Positions 27,590 through 29,818 of a stretch of 29,818 nucleotides of DNA are shown in pieces. The DNA is taken from positions 1 through 29,818 of IMG/VR virus record IMGVR_UViG_3300031673_006334; one strand, written 5' to 3'. The first letter of the stretch is position 1; each line of letters starts with the position of its first letter. The notes below the pieces were generated by a model. That model worked only from the letters and a program-made list of their open reading frames with translations. It made no database searches and had not been told where the DNA came from. The position numbers and the translations under genes were made by a program. This DNA is from a virus.

Positions 27590-28227
27590 TATAATCCCAA
27601 CTCCTTTTCCATAATTTCCACCGTGTCGGCAAGATCCGAGAGCAAATCAAAGATCACCTTCTGCAATAAATCCTCGATCTCTTCCGGCGTTTCCAGGGCC
27701 ACAAGTTCCGCAATTACATGGGATTTTCTCGGCAATGCCTGTATATCAGTAACCGTCTGCCGGAGAATTTCGTAAATCTTCCGGCGTTCCTGCTGCCGAT
27801 TGACGAGAACTTTTTTCCGCTCTTCCAAATCAGTTTTCGTCAACTGAGCTTTAAAATTTGCGGTGGCCCGCTGCGCCCCGGCAAGAGAGAGCATCCCCTT
27901 AAGCATCTTATCATCGAGCGAACTATCCTCGACAATCTGAATCGCTTTTTCAAGTGTCTCTTTCGCTTCCGCCTTGCCGGTTTTCTTTTTCTTCGATGGG
28001 CGGTCCGGCCGGCCGCCGAGCTTATGATCACGCCGGGCAGTTTCGTCCAGGTTATCGTCCAGTGCCTTGTCGGCAAGATCGGGGACAATCTTCCGGCGTG
28101 TTTTGCCGTCGCTGCATTTCTCCATGACAAGACAGGATTTCGGAATCTTGCCCTGCTTGATCCATTTCGAAACGGCAGCGCCGGAGACGTTGCGGTGTTC
28201 GGCGTATTCTGTTTGTGTTAGATTCAT
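27589..28227 (-). CDS. Terminase small subunit-like, 212 aa
   Basis: DNA recognition partner of the motor. The N-terminus has a winged HTH (L-T-Q-T-E-Y-A-E-H-R-N-V-S-G-A-A-V-S-K-W) as in gpNu1/DUF1441-type small terminases, then a basic linker (K-K-K-K-T-G-K-A-E-A-K), a long helical middle (L-E-E-R-K-K-V-L-V-N-R-Q-Q-E-R-R-K-I-Y) and an acidic C-terminal helix (E-T-P-E-E-I-E-D-L-L-Q-K). ATG 28227 overlaps the methyltransferase stop as ATGA. Two genes, SEC-C and peptidase, lie between it and the large subunit, where most phages have them adjacent. Confidence 0.75.
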   Translation of the reverse strand: MNLTQTEYAEHRNVSGAAVSKWIKQGKIPKSCLVMEKCSDGKTRRKIVPDLADKALDDNLDETARRDHKLGGRPDRPSKKKKTGKAEAKETLEKAIQIVEDSSLDDKMLKGMLSLAGAQRATANFKAQLTKTDLEERKKVLVNRQQERRKIYEILRQTVTDIQALPRKSHVIAELVALETPEEIEDLLQKVIFDLLSDLADTVEIMEKELGL

Positions 28228-28916
28228 TTTATTATTTCTGAAAACATTTCGATATTGTCTTGTTTTTTTTGATTTTTCGACCCGATTTCGTTGTCAAATT
28301 CAAACCAGGTATCATAGTTATTTCCGCATACGATTATTTGACCTTTTAAATTTTCAATCCAAGATCTCAATTTGTTATAGTCAAAACCAACACTTCCAAA
28401 CTTATAACAGAATCCGTTTTTTTGATACGGTGGATCGATAAACCAAGTAGCGGGTTCATCTGTTTTTATCTCGTCAAATCTGCAACAATGCGATTTCCAA
28501 TGTTTTACCTTTTCAGAGTCTTCATAAATTCTTTTTCTTAAATACCGGCTCCAAAAAGAATTGTTGTTCCTCCCCCACACACTTTTTATTTTGCATATGC
28601 TAGCCGATGCTGCATTCAAATTAAAACCAATCAAATTCTTGGCCCCTATTGGAATCACCAATTCATCTAAATGATTAAAATCAACCGGCAAGAAAGGGAT
28701 TTGATCCCTGTTTTTTATGAGATAATCCCAAGCCGAAATAACTTCATGGCTGATATCATACAATTCAACTTTCTTATACCAATGAAAACAACTATAACCT
28801 GCACCGCCAGCAAACGGTTCGACGATTTTATCGAATTTAGGCTGTGGATAATTAGGGGCCAATTTTATTTTTGATCCATAATAACTTAGAATACGCCGAA
28901 CTCTGTCTCGTTTCAT
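28224..28916 (-). CDS. DNA adenine methyltransferase (D12/Dam class), 230 aa
   Basis: Transfers a methyl group from S-adenosylmethionine to adenine N6. Motif X-like Y-Y-G-S-K near residue 12; motif I V-E-P-F-A-G-G-A-G-Y-S (about 32-42); motif IV T-W-F-I-D-P-P-Y-Q-K-N-G (about 157-168). The size suits a short Dam-type enzyme. The coding sequence is clearly richer in A/T than its neighbours, a sign of recent acquisition, though it is locked in the operon by overlaps on both sides (TAATG upstream, ATGA downstream). It probably guards phage DNA against host restriction. The target sequence cannot be told from here. Confidence 0.85.
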   Translation of the reverse strand: MKRDRVRRILSYYGSKIKLAPNYPQPKFDKIVEPFAGGAGYSCFHWYKKVELYDISHEVISAWDYLIKNRDQIPFLPVDFNHLDELVIPIGAKNLIGFNLNAASASICKIKSVWGRNNNSFWSRYLRKRIYEDSEKVKHWKSHCCRFDEIKTDEPATWFIDPPYQKNGFCYKFGSVGFDYNKLRSWIENLKGQIIVCGNNYDTWFEFDNEIGSKNQKKQDNIEMFSEIIK

Positions 28917-29107
28917 TATTTATCTAGTCCCCGGCAAAATGGCCGCAAATGGTCCACCGGCAGCCCGTCGACCCACCCTGGAGCCTGCGCTTTTCTTCCC
29001 TTTATCCGGTCAATAATCGCATGCGCCCCCTCGGTCAGCTCGTACCGGTTCGGGCTTTTCTCTGCCAGGATTATGTTTTCCAGTAGCTTCTCGAAATCAT
29101 TCATCAA
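28916..29107 (-). CDS. Small unknown protein, 63 aa
   Basis: Starts MMNDFEKLLENIILAEKSPN. Acidic helix first, then G-R-K-A-Q-A-P-G-W-V-D-G-L-P-V-D-H-L-R-P-F-C. Pattern and size resemble short phage proteins that sit upstream of terminase genes. Stop overlaps the methyltransferase start by one base; its start overlaps the gene upstream by four. No family recognised. Confidence 0.65.
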   Translation of the reverse strand: MMNDFEKLLENIILAEKSPNRYELTEGAHAIIDRIKGRKAQAPGWVDGLPVDHLRPFCRGLDK

Positions 29108-29511
29108 AAAACCCTCCTATTGAAAAAGTTTTTCACACGCTGCCAGGGCGTCGGAGTTTTTACGAAAAGATACCATTTCGCCAACAATCGCTGACGGACC
29201 ATGTCCTCATCTGCCTGTAAATTATAAATATCCTTCAAAGCTTCGGCCGCTGTAATCGGCTTACCCTTGTCTTTCTCAGGCTCCCACGGCATCGCATCGC
29301 CGGCCATGGCACATCGTTCGAAATATTCAAGATCCTGAAGACCTTTCGACCTTTCCAGAAGAATATCTTCGGTCAAATCTGGCCGGACTCTTTGAATCCT
29401 CTTGATTATATATGCCACCTCTTCGAGGTTTTCCTTTATCCATGACGGCAAGAAAGGGACCATCATGCTTGCGGCGGCCTCGGCTAACGATATGAGTAGT
29501 TTCGCTTTCAT
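29104..29511 (-). CDS. Unknown protein, 135 aa
   Basis: Starts MKAKLLISLAEAAASMMVPF. The first 20 residues are hydrophobic and might be a weak signal or membrane segment, though the P-F-L-P-S-W-I-K-E-N-L-E-E-V that follows is amphipathic. The rest is helical with many Glu/Lys/Arg and ends W-Q-R-V-K-N-F-F-N-R-R-V-F. Overlaps neighbours by four bases on both sides. Function not assignable. Confidence 0.65.
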   Translation of the reverse strand: MKAKLLISLAEAAASMMVPFLPSWIKENLEEVAYIIKRIQRVRPDLTEDILLERSKGLQDLEYFERCAMAGDAMPWEPEKDKGKPITAAEALKDIYNLQADEDMVRQRLLAKWYLFVKTPTPWQRVKNFFNRRVF

Positions 29512-29711
29512 CGTTCCCCCATCTCCGGCTCATCGTAAATAAAATGCCGCTCTCGCATCGGGATTTCAAAACAAATTTCGTAAGCGTCCAAAAGTTTCCA
29601 CCGCTCTTTCGTCTCGTCAATGATCAGCGTGCGAAAATCCTCGACAAGATTTTTTCGATCTGCTTCTATCCTTTTGGAATCGTTTATCGCTTCCACGAAA
29701 GAAGAATACAT
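29508..29711 (-). CDS. Unknown protein, 67 aa
   Basis: Starts MYSSFVEAINDSKRIEADRK. Helical and charged, with W-K-L-L-D-A-Y-E-I-C-F-E-I-P-M-R-E-R. GGGAGG five bases before ATG 29711 is strong, so this is likely the first gene of a transcribed block or follows an intergenic gap. Stop overlaps the 135-aa gene by four bases. No family recognised. Confidence 0.65.
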   Translation of the reverse strand: MYSSFVEAINDSKRIEADRKNLVEDFRTLIIDETKERWKLLDAYEICFEIPMRERHFIYDEPEMGER

Positions 29712-29818
29712 CTTAACCTCCCTTGTTTAACCTGTCAACGTGAACATGTAACCGCCTGATTTTGTTTTCCTTTAACCCCAAAAAGAGGTGTTTAACTATC
29801 AAAAAAAAAGGCTAATGG
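29712..29818. other. Right-edge intergenic sequence, no gene called
   Basis: Read on the minus strand it holds a TTGATA and a TTGACA, but neither has a -10 at correct spacing; the TTGACA is only 25 bases before the ATG at 29711. A short frame ending S-*, entering from beyond the window, could be the tail of an upstream gene but is too short to judge. Confidence 0.3.

Noticed and set aside
1-29818. tRNA, rRNA, integrase and attachment sites
   Set aside because: I looked for tRNA-like arms with CCA context, recombinase motifs and matching end repeats and found none that I can support.

Overview
This window is a long stretch of a tailed double-stranded DNA phage or prophage with lambda-like (siphovirus-type) packaging, head and tail genes. 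Family-level recognition supports this: a GpA-type large terminase, a lambda-family portal, a fused HK97-type prohead protease/major capsid protein, a DUF2190-type head protein, a GPZ minor tail protein, a G/T pair of tail chaperones joined by a frameshift, and a tape measure. Small lipoproteins with clear lipoboxes suggest a host with a cell envelope that accepts them, probably Gram-negative. No integrase, replication gene, tRNA or bacterial housekeeping gene is visible, so I cannot name the host or decide between prophage and free phage.

Layout. (1) 1-1968, minus strand: small regulatory and membrane genes, namely two Cro/C1-like HTH proteins, a double-HTH protein, a two-helix membrane protein, a 49-aa lipoprotein, and a gene that runs off the left edge through a Thr-Pro repeat. 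(2) 2129-2216: promoter/operator-like sequence and a terminator that ends the late genes. (3) 2246-21976, minus strand: the morphogenesis operon, read right to left: small head gene, portal, protease-capsid fusion, DUF2190 head protein, head-tail joining protein, GPZ, major tail protein, G and G-T chaperones, tape measure, a cluster of membrane and lipoprotein genes, a zinc-ribbon protein, an RCC1-propeller tail protein, further tail-tip proteins, and a fibre. (4) 21977-25110, plus strand: an accessory island pointing the opposite way, inserted between the portal and terminase blocks. It has nine small genes in three transcription units. (5) 25120-29711, minus strand: eight tightly overlapping genes for packaging and associated functions: three unknowns, an adenine methyltransferase, small terminase, SEC-C protein, M15 peptidase (endolysin) and large terminase.

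The most unusual part is the plus-strand island. Three copies of one control module occur there: a 20-bp palindrome ATCGTATAATATTATACGAT (perfect in two copies), 5 bp, TTGACA, a 17-bp spacer, TATATT, and a conserved leader whose RNA would begin with a hairpin. Nearly every later gene start in the island also has a GC-rich hairpin just before an AGGAGGAAA-type ribosome site. The loop varies (TTCG, GAAA, TTAAC) while the stem is kept, which points to selection on RNA structure. One island gene looks like an ADP-ribosyltransferase-fold protein. This resembles an early host-takeover or counter-defence cassette under one shared regulator; that function is inference.

A second surprise lies inside the 5' end of the portal gene: two 16-bp sites, each one base away from the bacterial centromere sequence parS, placed as exact inverted copies 30 bp apart.
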